DNA of 64,000 bases from Phymatolithon calcareum (lineage: Eukaryota > Rhodophyta > Florideophyceae > Hapalidiales): contig OZ345368.1 in NCBI GenBank assembly GCA_977006965.1, positions 2,480,001 through 2,544,000 of the forward strand. Direction: 5' to 3'. Under the pieces are notes generated by a model, which saw only the letters and a program-made list of their open reading frames with translations, had not been told where the DNA came from and did no database searches. The position numbers and the translations under genes are program-made. Of this stretch, positions 32,761-42,704 are shown in pieces; the first letter of the stretch is position 1; every line of letters starts with the position of its first letter.

Positions 32761-34019
32761 TCTTTGGTGATGCCGATCAACACCCGGATGTCATCGCGCG
32801 TAGTCGCTTTCCGGCTGCCACGGGATGTGCTGCCAAGGCATAGCAAAGGGTATCGATCCATGCGAATCACAAGCGGTAATTATCTCGCAGCGGCGTGTAT
32901 TCCATCGTCGGTGGTCTGCACGCAGTGTATGATCTCAAGAAGTAGGTGATGGCAGGACTGCGGTGGGCAAATCTGAGAAGATTGCCATACCTCCGTAACA
33001 TCTCTGGCCTTTCTGCTCCGACAAAGGGTGTTCTTCGAAAAGGGTATTCTTACAATACTCTGAAAAACTGTATCGCGCACTATCCAATTATAAAATCTCG
33101 CTGTGCGGAAGTGAGCACGTGGGGAGAGCACGCTTCGCGTCTTAATGGCGCGTGCGATTTGCCCGGGATTATAGCACGCCCGAAAAATTCGTCGACAAGA
33201 AAACTGTGTCCGAATTTTTAACACCACTTTACTACTTTCCCAGCAACGGGAAACAAATCGGCAGGGGAAGAAGATTTTTCCAGTACAAGAATTGTCAGAC
33301 GTACCACGCTCGGCATCTTGCCGGTGAAAGCGCGTACCATCTCGACCAGTGCGAGACCAGGAATATGAAATACAAAAATCAATGGTCGAGAATGGATACT
33401 GTAGTACTTAGGTCCTCGATGTGCTGCAGTTAACCTCACTTGGGAGAAATGCAAAAACCACTCAATAAATCTATTTTCTGTCCCTACAGAACTAGTTCCC
33501 AAGAACAACTTAAGAACACAAATCGAAGGATTTCTGCATCTACTGTACTGGCAACGTGACTCAAATCCATGTTAAGGGGCACTCGTCAAATTTTCCTATC
33601 TTAGGCATCCTTGAAAAATACCCGAAATCTCTCGCCCTACGAATTTCGGAAAATAAGTACGATTAGTTCGTCGGTTGCTTCACTACAGCCATGCGGTCCT
33701 GTATGCTTGCCCAAGCATCTACTTCCAAACTTGCAGAATCACTTTTCCGCTTCAGACCTCAGGCGTCTCTCCACTTCGTGATATTTAGAGCCATAAAGAA
33801 CATTTCTTCAGTATCTTCTTAGTCGGCGTTATTTGTAATAATTTTGGAAACTACTAGCTTCTTGAAAAACAAAGAACCAGAGGGGGAAGCTTCAATCTCT
33901 CCCACTTTATAGTATATAGATTGCTTCGCCCATTCAAGAGTCGTTGTGTAATGATCCAGAACAAGGCGATAGCTCTTTCTGTGTCTGTAGGGGGTGGCTT
34001 CGTTGAAAGAGCAGAAGAA

Positions 34020-34073
34020 AATTTTGATAGTCCGGTACTTTTTTTTAAAAAAAATTACCGGACTATCAAAATT
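34020..34073. repeat. Perfect inverted repeat with T8/A8 centre
   Basis: AATTTTGATAGTCCGGTA (34020-34037) pairs exactly with TACCGGACTATCAAAATT (34056-34073). The 18 bases between are C, a run of T, a run of A and T. The whole can fold into a hairpin of more than 24 bp. It looks like a tiny foldback element. It lies next to a reversed LINE-C fragment. Confidence 0.95.
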
Positions 34074-34089
34074 AAAAAAGGTACTGTTA

Positions 34090-34190
34090 TGACCTAGACA
34101 ACTGGGCCAAAGGGATTGGCCCCCCTGATCAGGAAGGACATGTGTGAAGGGACAATTGGGGCCATACTGTATCAAGGATATCATCACAGG
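34090..34190 (-). mobile_element. LINE-C fragment, reversed
   Basis: The stretch CTGGGCCAAAGGGATTGGCC through GATATCATCACAG is the reverse complement of 26.59-26.70 kb in the plus-strand LINE-C. It corresponds to the segment just before that element's C-terminal module. No coding capacity. Confidence 0.8.
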
Positions 34191-34254
34191 TACAGTATAG
34201 CGGTACCTATCGGAGATAAACTCCGTAATATTTGGCTATTTTGTTAAGCGGAAT

Positions 34255-34925
34255 AATGATCGAATGCGAACGCTATGCAGAATCACACCACCAGAGCTGA
34301 GGCGTAAGATATTAGGAGAACACTTTGCGTTGCGACTCCTGCATGCAAAACGGAACATGGAGAGAAGCAAGATCTACGAGGGCAAGGATGAGGACTTAGC
34401 ACAGGCACAGCGGGATATTCGATACCTCGAAGAGCACGAACTGCTGAGCGTCCCAGCGAAGAGGGCCATGGAAGGAAAGGTCACCCACAAGGATGAAAAA
34501 CTGCAAATCTATTGGGCATGGAGCGAAAAACGCAAAATCGCCGTGGATATAAGCGAGAATCCAAACTCCGTAGTCCAAATCAAGTCGAGAAAACACGACT
34601 TTGGGCAGTCAAATGGTTTTTCGGCCGCTTCCCTCCGCGAAATCCCTCGGCATATATCAACAACTGCGACGAACTAGCAGCGATGCTGCTGAAAACCCTT
34701 CAACTCAACCTAACGCAACCACAGATGAATGATAGAACAGAAAAGGAAGTGAAACAAGCGATGGACAAATTAATGATGCTAGAAAGCGAGATGCAAGAGG
34801 AGATGATGGTGTGATGATGGAGGCGAAATGCTGTAGTCTTCCCTGGAAGGGTTACAGCGCAATGCGAAGCTGCTCTGGTATCGGCGTGCGCCGGCGTTGA
34901 GGGCTTCTAAAATAAAAACCTTAGA
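34255..34925 (+). pseudogene. LINE (family B) 3' fragment, plus strand
   Basis: Two frames joined by a shift near 34.55 kb encode TPPELRRKILGEHFALRLL, QAQRDIRYLEEHELL and KVTHKDEKLQIYWAW, then AVKWFFGRFPPRNPS and LNLTQPQMNDRTEKEVKQAM, ending at a stop at 34812. The 3' end GAGGGCTTCTAAAATAAAAA is at about 34900. It is the C-terminal third of the protein found at 12543-13950. The sequence homologous to the 48.57-kb block starts just after it (about 34968). Confidence 0.85.
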
Positions 34926-35070
34926 TTGTACAATCGCTCAACGATACACCTTCCAAAGCCGTTTTACGTGAATCAAAAAAGAAGACCAATACTGTTCGAG
35001 AAAAGATATGGGTGCCTGGTAGATGGACAACTTGACAAAACACGAAAGAAACCGTCCGGGCTTTGTATAA

Positions 35071-36396
35071 TTAGGCGTATAGTACACGATCTACAGATGA
35101 CACGCTAACTGCATGCGTTCGGAACGCGACCCGGTCACGACTTGTCCAAGAGCCTTGGTTCCGCGAGCCATTAAATCTTCCGCTCTCGCGCACAGATTCG
35201 ATAAATGCTAATGCAGCAAACGACAAAGGACCTGACGGAACAATCCGTGCAAGAGCGTCAGCACCCGAGCTGATGAACCGCGTGAGGAAGTCAAGCACGG
35301 CGCCAGCCGCCCGCTGGTACACGAAGCGCGGTAGGGCTAGGAGAACACCATGTGCCACTCTCGGGTGCACCGCGGTCGTGTACGCCGAGATGATGATGCC
35401 GTCGACGACGAAATTACCTTCGATTCTTTGCAGCTTATACAATCCGCTGGCGGACACGTTCTCAACAGGCACGACTCTCGACATGCTGCCATGGGGCAGA
35501 CGTAACACGTCCCCAATAGGGACGTTACCGGCAGAAGCGAGCTCGTCATCGATGTAAAGATAATGCGACGCGGTCAGTGTGACGGCGCGGCCGGACGCAG
35601 TGTGAAAGCGCATAGGCTGCGCATGCACATCGGCATCACGATGAGTGAAGAGGAACACATCGGAGAGGGAAGAGACACCGGTGCACACGCGGTCCCCGAG
35701 GCGGAGAGCGGACGTCGGAACGGATATACCAGACTCAAGCTCGACTATTGCCTGGGTCGGGAAACAAACAACACCACCGGAGCCCCTTGTGTTCCCTGTG
35801 GAGGCCGGAAGTGCTTTGTCGATTTCGTTTGGCGCTGGTGAATCGCCTTTCACCGGTATCGGAGTGTCGGGAGAGGCAGATGCGGTCGCGACAGGGCCGG
35901 TCGTCTCCGTAGCCATAGGGGAAGGCGTCGGCGCCTTTGACTGGACGGGTTTAGGCGCGGGAGCTTTGGATGATTTCGGGAAAGGTTTCGCTCCCAGTGA
36001 TTGAGACTCTGTGAGAGGAAGCCCTGTGCGCACGATTGCCGTTCTTTCCAATGGTTGTATGGGAAAGGACGCATAGTTGTTTGACAGTTCTAGCGATGAA
36101 AAGGGGCGCGGGTGTTTTTTTGGAATTTTAATCTTGGTGTGAGAGGCGGTATCGACGGAGATGGTGAAGTCGTTCGGTTCGTTCATGAAGAAGATAAACG
36201 AAGAATCGGGATATTGTCTGGAACCACAGGTGCGGACACCTTAGTCAAAACCGACGAGCATGTTGGTGTTCTTCGATCTCGCATTGAAGATCATGACTTT
36301 TTCCGCGTCGTTGTTGCAGAGACCGGCAGCAGCGGAGGGGAATTTGAGGGTGGCGATATTCATATCACGAACTATCGCTTCCGAAAGGAGACTCAT
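35071..36396 (-). CDS. Hint (Hog) domain protein, N-terminal part interrupted by a stop
   Basis: From the ATG at 36396 the frame holds 442 codons, but codon 52 is TAA (36241-36243). The related copy at 48.8-50 kb has GAA there. The remaining frame can restart at ATG 36186 and gives 371 residues. Residues 70-125 of that are a Pro/Lys/Ser/Thr-rich linker. The Hint domain begins at Cys141 (VVCFPTQAIVEL), with T-A-S-H at 205-208 (the T-x-x-H motif), GLYKLQRIEGNFVVDG and IIISAYTTAVHP at about 249-274. Catalytic Cys, Thr and His are all kept, so self-cleavage before Cys141 is possible. No signal peptide is visible in either version; an upstream exon could supply one. The N-terminal region (CNNDAEKVM..., FFMNEPNDF) is of unknown type. 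Its neighbour, 340 bp upstream on the same strand, is the small six-cysteine gene. Whether this copy is functional is uncertain. Confidence 0.72.
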
Positions 36397-36734
36397 TGTT
36401 CAACGGTTGTGGCTCTCGCCTCTGTTCGTACAGTACGGCTACTGTACACTAATGTTTCCGAGGAAATTAGCCCCACTTGTACCATTGCAACATGATCTTC
36501 AGAAGCATACGCCATGAAGTATTTTTGCAAACCAATTACGCGGGCCGTGCGAGCGTAACCGGCACATACGTAATAGGAGACACGTTATATCTCTTGTACT
36601 GTAGTGTTAAGCTCTAGTGATAGACACGATTTGGAAGAGATTCATAGCACTGTCAAAACAATTTGAAATAATTGTTTTTAATCCTTCTGCTGTACTCCAT
36701 TTTTCTCTTCACAATTTGGTGGATGAATATAAGT

Positions 36735-37022
36735 TCATAGCACAGGCTCATCGACACAAAACCCGTTGGACGGACACTCCCTATCCTCTCTGCACGTGCT
36801 CACGGTATTCTCATCCGAGCGCATCACTCGACAATAACCTTTCCTAGTCGACCCCCAGCATTCACCATAGTAGCACGAACGGGAAACATTTGGCATCTCA
36901 TGATTTTTCTCCGTTGCAGCAGGGGCTTGCGGCACAACATATGCGGAAACCAACCCCAACACAACGAGAGCGAATACTGCAAAAGCGATAATCCTCATGG
37001 CAGAACGTTGCGCACAGCACAT
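36735..37022 (-). CDS. Small secreted six-cysteine protein, copy 1
   Basis: 95 residues from the ATG at 37022; a second Met nine codons on (36998) is conserved in all copies and may be the real start. The signal peptide MRIIAFAVFALVVLGLVSA precedes a mature part with six cysteines: C-x4-C-x8-C-x12-C-x5-C-P-x4-C. Length and cysteine density suggest a disulfide-stabilised extracellular peptide. The C-terminal half (CREDRECPSNGFC) resembles the C-x5-CP-x4-C segments of the large cysteine-rich protein at 29-31 kb (NNECPISMFC), a possible link. It lies just upstream of the Hint gene on the same strand. A TATAAAA stands about 108 bp before the ATG. An identical copy is at 55080-55367. Function unknown. 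Confidence 0.8.
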   Translation of the reverse strand: MCCAQRSAMRIIAFAVFALVVLGLVSAYVVPQAPAATEKNHEMPNVSRSCYYGECWGSTRKGYCRVMRSDENTVSTCREDRECPSNGFCVDEPVL

Positions 37023-37129
37023 CACAGAGGTTTTTTTCGACTGACTTCGAAATGTGACTCAACTGCTTTGAGCTGCAAGGCTCTTCACGATGCCTGATTT
37101 CACTCTCAAAACAACTTCCTTTCATCCCG

Positions 37130-37136
37130 TTTTATA
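37130..37136 (-). promoter_or_regulatory. TATA box of small six-cysteine gene, copy 1
   Basis: TATAAAA on the minus strand, 108 bp before the ATG at 37022. The same element is at 55476-55482 (copy 3) and at 47969-47975 (broken copy). In copy 2 near 51.17 kb it has become TATTAAA. Confidence 0.55.
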
Positions 37137-37139
37137 CTA

Positions 37140-38597
37140 CTCGAGAGTTCCCCAACAGCAATGCAAATGACACATGAGCGCAATCGAATCAGAATGAAAT
37201 CAGGCAGCGTTGAATTGTACAGTATTGTATTCTGCATCTCCCCGAGGAGTGCTTAGAAGCGATTCGAGGGTGTAGGTTATCTCCATTGTATTGCGCCCTG
37301 TTCTTCAATTCTGACCTGTGCTCGCTCCACGCATACGGCAAAGGAGCAAGTGTCTGCTCGGCTCCAACATCTCCGTCTCATTTCGACCACAAGAGTGGAT
37401 CTACAACTTCAGTCTGGAGATTGAGCTCTTCTTACGAAACGGCGGTTTTATTCAGTACAAAGCTTACTTCGTACCAGTGTAGAGCCATCAGTATCATACC
37501 AAATATGCATCGTGGCAGCTGTGGTCTTACGTTATACTGCACTGTAATTTAAAGATCAATTAATTCGTGTTGTGGTTGTAATCAGGAAGGTCGTGTTCAA
37601 TCGGATTCTTGCCAGTTTATTGAACAAGGCGCCGCTTTTCTGACTTAAGTACTAATTTCTACCTACTCGGAACGTACTCTACAATACTACAGTTACCAGG
37701 ACATTATTGCCTGGGTATCCTCATTAGGGTCTCAGGAAATATCAATGCTCGATTAGGGCTCAACACTGTACACGATACAATATAGGTTTCGTGTACTCCC
37801 GATTTCGGAGCTCGAGATAAGCATGTGGTCAACGTAATCCATATGGTTGAGAGGAAGTAATTGCCGGCGCTCGGAACACATATCTGTTCCGTTTCGTGTA
37901 GCGCTTGTATCACTTCACGACACCTCGTACGGCCTTGCCGTTAAACTTGCAATTGTGCTGACGTCTTTGACAGTGGAACATTGCGTCCATGTTCATCGCC
38001 AAATATCTCCATGGAGATATTTGCAATTTCGACTTGACGTCGAAATGAGACCGAGATGTTGGAGCCGAGCAGACACTTGCTCCGTTGCCGTATGTGTCGA
38101 GCAAGCGCAGCTCAGAATTGAAGTGCAGAGAGCAATATAGGGCTCGTTCTGTGTTAGTGATTTCCTGGCCATTGAAAAAGTCTTGCTCAACATGTCTTCC
38201 AGCGTGGACAGATCTCTGGAACCTTGTCTCCGAATCTGTGGTCGAGATTTGTTTTAGTTAGTGGGCGGAGTCCTCCCTTATGCCCTCTTGAGAGCTTGCA
38301 GTCGGTGCCGTAACCTTGGTCGTCGAAGGAACGAAACGGTGGATGCGACTTCGAATGAACAGTGCAATCTGCCAAAAAGGGGAAAAGAATGAAATCTGGT
38401 CCAATTCGCAATAGCATCGTACGGGCGTAAAGTTTATTGGACTTCGGGTCGATCTCGGAACTCATCCTCTCACGTCTTTCATTGCTCAACGCAGTGGAAC
38501 CACACAATCCGCACCACAATCTTAAAGAAGAAACTTCGGCACAGGATTTCCTATGCCCACCCTACAGTTAACATCTGCCTCGTAGTAACCCCGCAGT
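37140..38597. other. Spacer without a supported gene
   Basis: No frame has support. A 22-bp palindrome AAATATCTCCATGGAGATATTT lies near 38005-38026. Words such as TTGCGCCCTGTTCTTCAATTC and a nearby reversed copy (GAATTGAAG at 38115) suggest an internal inverted duplication: CATACGGCAA with GGAGCAAGTGTCTGCTCGGC at 37.33-37.36 kb reappears reversed at 38.06-38.1 kb. Confidence 0.5.
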
Positions 38598-38678
38598 TTT
38601 GATATTTCCTGCACCCTGCTGATCAGAAAGATTGCGCGCGCAATATTTCTGATCAGCAAGGGTGCAGGAAATATCAAA
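38598..38678. repeat. 81-bp hairpin, copy 1
   Basis: TTTGATATTTCCTGCACCC is mirrored by GGGTGCAGGAAATATCAAA. The inner part GCTGATCAGAAA / TTTCTGATCAGC is mirrored too, with the palindrome ATTGCGCGCGCAAT in the centre. Homologous hairpins stand at 52714-52795 and 56944-57024. In the middle copy the right arm has GCAACAATGCAGG instead of GCAAGGGTGCAGG, while its left arm keeps the extra T lost in copies 1 and 3. It looks like an old foldback MITE. Confidence 0.92.
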
Positions 38679-38931
38679 TCAACCGCGCCGTTTACTTTTC
38701 TGCTTCTTCTCGATCTGGCCAGCTGCACGACTCAATCAACCAATTGTTGCCAAGGTTGTTCTGGTGAGCTCTTCTCTCATTGATCAAAGGACGTTATTCC
38801 TATACAAATATGCCAATTACAGGGGGGGTTGTTATATAGTGGGGTCGCTATATAGTGCCACATAGAACCAGACTAAAAAAATGCGCACTATTTAGGTTCC
38901 GCACTACATGAAATTTGAGGGATCGTTTCGC

Positions 38932-39626
38932 ACTACTGTAAGCGTAATGGGTTTGTCGTGACATATCATCAATGTTACATCACGACCTATTCGAGACGGC
39001 ACTAACCTATCTCAAGCAGCGAGTTTCAGCAAAATCGTTGAGGGACCTGCTCTTTAAAGACGAAGGAGAAGGCTTGGAGGCGAGCAGAAAGAGGAATATT
39101 CCTTATGATATTCCCGGGTCTACTCCCGCCATCATCAGACTACCGAAAGCACGTCACCGCCAATTGGCGATTAAATGGGCATTCGGACGTTTTCCCCCAT
39201 TGAGTACCACACTTCTGGAAGACAAATTCGGTGAAATCGTACCAACTCTCATGAACAAGCTCGAAGTGTACCTTCAAAGATATCGACTAACAGAAGAGGA
39301 GACTAGTGAGACTGAAAAGGCACTTGACAAAGTACTATTCCTCACAATCGTCTTTTATGACGACATGGAATAGACCAAGACAAAATAGAACGGCGACGCT
39401 GAGATTCCTACGAACAGGACAAGTGGACTCTAAGCTTTTCCCTCCACCTTCTCTGGAGGAGGGTTTTTGCAGCTAGGGCTACGACGATATCAACGAGCTT
39501 TTGCGGGCTTTAACGGAGCTACCAAGGTAGTAGCATCTGAAACGCATCTCCCTTACAGTCTTATGAGTGTTTCTGAGGGCGTTTAATAAATTCAAAATTC
39601 AAAAAAAAAAAAACTACTGTAAGCGT
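38932..39626 (+). mobile_element. 5'-truncated LINE with poly(A) tail and 14-bp target duplications
   Basis: ACTACTGTAAGCGT stands at 38932-38945 and 39613-39626. The 667 bp between end in a run of A after GAGGGCGTTTAATAAATTC. The duplicate block has the empty site once (57280-57293), so the insertion came after the block duplication. It is inserted in the pogo-like element. The plus-strand frame inside is described next. Confidence 0.96.
38972..39373 (+). pseudogene. C-terminal part of a LINE protein (family D)
   Basis: 133 codons, no interruption. Recognisable is the C-terminal module seen in all LINEs of this window: HHDLFETALTYLKQRV, RHRQLAIKWAFGRFPP and TEKALDKVLFLTIVFYDDME at the end. 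The reverse transcriptase itself is absent because the element is 5'-truncated, so this is a fragment and not a gene. A close relative lies reversed at 54080-54445. Confidence 0.85.
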
Positions 39627-40570
39627 GTTTGCCGTGACCCCCAACGAAGTTGTACGGAGAACGGGGAGAACGATTTTACTGGCTTGCTTTATCTTCAGAA
39701 CGCTTGTTGAACATCTCTGAGACAAGTAGCTGTCTCTGCTTCTCGTTGTTCTGCTTACGGATAGCGTTTATGAAAACCCGAAATGCTCGTTGAAGATGAC
39801 TACTAGCGTCAGGAAGGTTACACAAAAACGCGGACTCTTAGAGAGGGCGAAACATGGTGTGCAGCTCAGTGAGAGCTGGGGGAGATGCGATAACCGCAGA
39901 AACTTCTTCGTCTTCGCTTTCATTGTCAGGTTCTACTGGGCTTTGGGCTACAACCTCCTCCAATATATCCGAAACATCAGAAACGAACGCCTCTTGAACG
40001 TCTGTATCATCTTCAACCTCAAACCAATGCTCCACATCCTCGTGTCTGACGTCATCATCGATTTCAGCTCTCAGGATGTCGTCACTCGGTAAACTGACTT
40101 TCAGTTTACGCAACATCTCGATGACGTCGCTAACAGCATGCGAAGTGCTTCAAGCTTTTGTTGAAGCGTCAGCCGCGTTCTCTTCTGCCCTGGATGCCCC
40201 ATCACTGTCGGCGGCGTGAAGATGGTGAGCTGAGGAGACGAAGAGGAGAATGGCGGCCAGGAATGCCCTGTAAGCAGCCAAAGCCTGTGTCTTTGATATG
40301 ATAATCGTGCCAGCCCAAAATGGGTGGCACTAAGTAGAGGGTGGCACTATATAACCCGGCACTATATAGCGACTCCCCCCTGTACAGAGAGAGAAGAACA
40401 TCGCCAACAACTGCCATCATCAAGCAATGAGAGCCAATCGCGGAAGGACCAGCTAATAGTTCTGCTACTCAGAATTGTGTGCGTCGTTCAATGGGCCACT
40501 TCTACTTATGTGGAAGAAGAAGAAAACTAGATTTTTGTTTTTAAGTTCTAAAAAATATACCAAGAAGTTA

Positions 40571-41408
40571 ACTTTTGTCGATTGAGACGGTCTTGAGTCC
40601 CAAACTGTAAATGCTCTTGCTTCCATCCACGAGGACCGAAGGTGTTCCGGTAGAACTTGAGCGGTGAGACGAATAGCTACAGCTCCGCACGGGAAGAGCT
40701 GAGTAATGAAAAACAGCAATTTACTTGCGATATCGTCTGTGTCTTCGAAAACTAAAGACACCTTGGTACAGCTTGCTCCCTTTTACTCCAGTCGGGCGCG
40801 AATCGTAAACTTACGCGCCAACAGGTGCCACGAAACAGCTCGTGCAAGACCAGGAGCTTCGAATTCATGGCGTGTGTGAAGCGCGCGAAAGAGCGCAAAG
40901 CAAATCCGCCACATTTATTCCTGGTCTCAAGGACGATTCGCAGAACATAAAAACAAGAGTATAATCAGCAATAAAAACATTGACATATAGCTCGCGTGCG
41001 CAATTGCAACAATAAGTCATCCCGTTGCAATTGCCGCGTAAAACGAACGAAATTCCGTGACCGTTCCAAATCCAAACTTGCATGACAGGTACACGAACGA
41101 GCGTCGCTAGTGCCGGCACACACGATTCAACGCCCGAATTCAGGGTGAAAGACGCACCAGCGCTAAACACACGCACATGACGCGCGCACGACCATTCAGC
41201 TCCTTGAACTTAATGCGTAAATCGAACTCAAAAGAAAAACCGCGACTTCTCGTTGTCCGCGGAACTTGGTCGGTCGTGAAAGTATCGCCTCGCGTCTGCG
41301 CGGGAATTCAAATACAGGTCACGCGATTCAAACAACTTGACAGGTGTACAACAATGCTGTAGTACGTATTACAGCACACCCGATGAGCCCACCTTCATTG
41401 ACAACTTT
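40571..41408. mobile_element. Solo LTR, copy 1, with 5-bp target duplication
   Basis: 828 bp start TGTCGATTGAG and end TTCATTGACA (40576-41403), between ACTTT at 40571-40575 and ACTTT at 41404-41408. The middle block has the empty site (53123-53127, TAACTTTCTAATCG). TG...CA ends with short inverted termini and a 5-bp duplication are the hallmarks of a retrotransposon LTR left after recombination. The strand is not certain. The partner block carries the same LTR at 58243-59070. Confidence 0.88.
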
Positions 41409-41861
41409 CTAATCGACAGCAAGCAGCAATTCCGATCGCAAAATTTTTCTAACAGGTAGAACTCACGTTTTCAACAATGGCTGAACCCTATTCAACGTCA
41501 CAACGCACTTTACATCTTCCATTTTTGAATGAATTTATTGAGCCTATATGCACTGTCTCAGAAATTTTCATTGAACGCTCGTCGGAGTACTTTTTCTGGC
41601 GATGCGCTATAATTAATGTAGGCCCTCTCCTGCAATGCTCGCACTCGTGCGCGGCACAGGATCCCTTCGGTTTCTGCGAAGGGATCCGTCCCGAAAGGGG
41701 CGAGCCGGAGGCAGAGAAGGCACTCGGGAAGCGATAAGATGCTCCATCAACCAGCGGCGAGAACCGAAGCAGGGCTTGTTATTGCCCCACACAAGAGCTT
41801 CGTACAGCATATCAAAAAGGCAGAAAGTGTTACACACGCAACGTAAGAAGATGTCGAAGCT

Positions 41862-42437
41862 ATGGATTTTAAATTCAAGTGTGCTGATTGCGAAAGAAAA
41901 TTTCCATGTGTGACCTCCCTGGCAATACACCGCCGCTTGCACTGTAAGAGGAAATGTCCTCCAGTAGGCGCCGAGATCGCTACCCGCGAGCTGGACGACC
42001 TCGGCCGGCTGAACTAGCATATAAGCACCGTATTTGCACGCAACCTAGATGCAACGACAAATGAAAACGCAAGAGCGCAGAAGAACACAAAAGAAGAATG
42101 GGATGCATGTCTTCCTCCTAAAGCCACTGGACGGGAGGGCCGGTGCTTTCCTCAGCTCATCAAGAACGAGCTTCCACCATTTCTCACCCTCAAAAAAGCA
42201 AAGCGTAGGCTTCTTTACATGCTCTGGTTAGTACACCGCTTCCCATGCCCCTGGCAAGAGCAAACAAGAAACGAAGATTCCCAATTAGATGAAGCTCTCA
42301 AAGATATTTCAAACATAATGCCCAAGCAACGACTTTCCGATATTCAAAAAGAAATGCTGGAAACGGCAGTTGGCAGTGTCCAAAGAATATGTCCGAAGTT
42401 TACTACTTACATGACAATGCAAAGCCAAGGGTTGTAG
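41862..42437 (+). pseudogene. C2H2 zinc-finger frame of a LINE-related element, amber-interrupted
   Basis: From ATG 41862 the frame encodes KCADCERKFPCVTSLAIHRR then LHC, a C2H2 finger (C-x2-C, F, L, H-x3-H). It stops at TAG 42015-42017 after 51 codons and stays open in the same frame to 42437. The part after the stop (KEEWDACLPPKA, QLIKNELPPFL) is shared with the retroposed fragment at 50242-50532, so the element belongs to the family whose 3' tail is AATTAAACA...AATCC. The tail itself is found at 45165-45210. Between them sits the LINE-A insertion. The same arrangement, including the amber codon, is at 59529-60104. Confidence 0.7.
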
Positions 42438-42704
42438 CGTAATGAAAATTTGTTTTCTTTACTTTATCAAAGCGGTCACCAAGGAGTCTTTTCTAGCGCT
42501 AGAGCTACGGAAGGACTAATCGCATGCCAAAATTTACCAGTGTGTCAAGCCCCGCGGGAGCTTGCTGCGCCGTTTCCGAATCGTGCTTGCAAAATTTTAG
42601 GGCTTGCGTGCCGCGGAAAACGCCAACATGATCGAACGATTATCAGAAAACTTCAAGCAGACAAATTTGATGCTTTTTGTACAAGCTCCATGATCGTAGG
42701 TTTT

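Larger units (their letters stand above)
31200..34085. other. Region without a supported gene
   Basis: Many overlapping frames exist on both strands, chiefly in the GC-rich part at 32.0-32.9 kb, but none shows a motif, signal peptide or repeat of known type. Upstream of the cysteine-rich gene I could not identify a clear TATA box. From 33.0 to 34.0 kb the sequence is AT-rich and empty. Confidence 0.5.
38818..40384 (-). mobile_element. Pogo/Tigger-like non-autonomous element, copy 1 (TA target site)
   Basis: Starts CAGGGGGG after TA (38818-38819) and ends CCCCCCTG before TA (40383-40384). The ends are inverted repeats with TATATAGTG words. The uninterrupted site AATTACAGAGAGAG is preserved at 52933-52946. 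On the minus strand, ATG 40202 opens KRTRLTLQQKLEALRML, like the N-terminal helix-turn-helix of pogo-type transposases. A second frame (40116-39838) encodes an acidic C-terminal-like segment (EPDNESEDEEVSAV). The catalytic middle is deleted, so the element depended on another source of transposase. It is interrupted by a LINE at 38946-39612. Confidence 0.85.

Noticed and set aside
32010-32870. Several GC-rich frames up to 137 codons on both strands
   Set aside because: They overlap each other over a tandem repeat and show no recognisable family.
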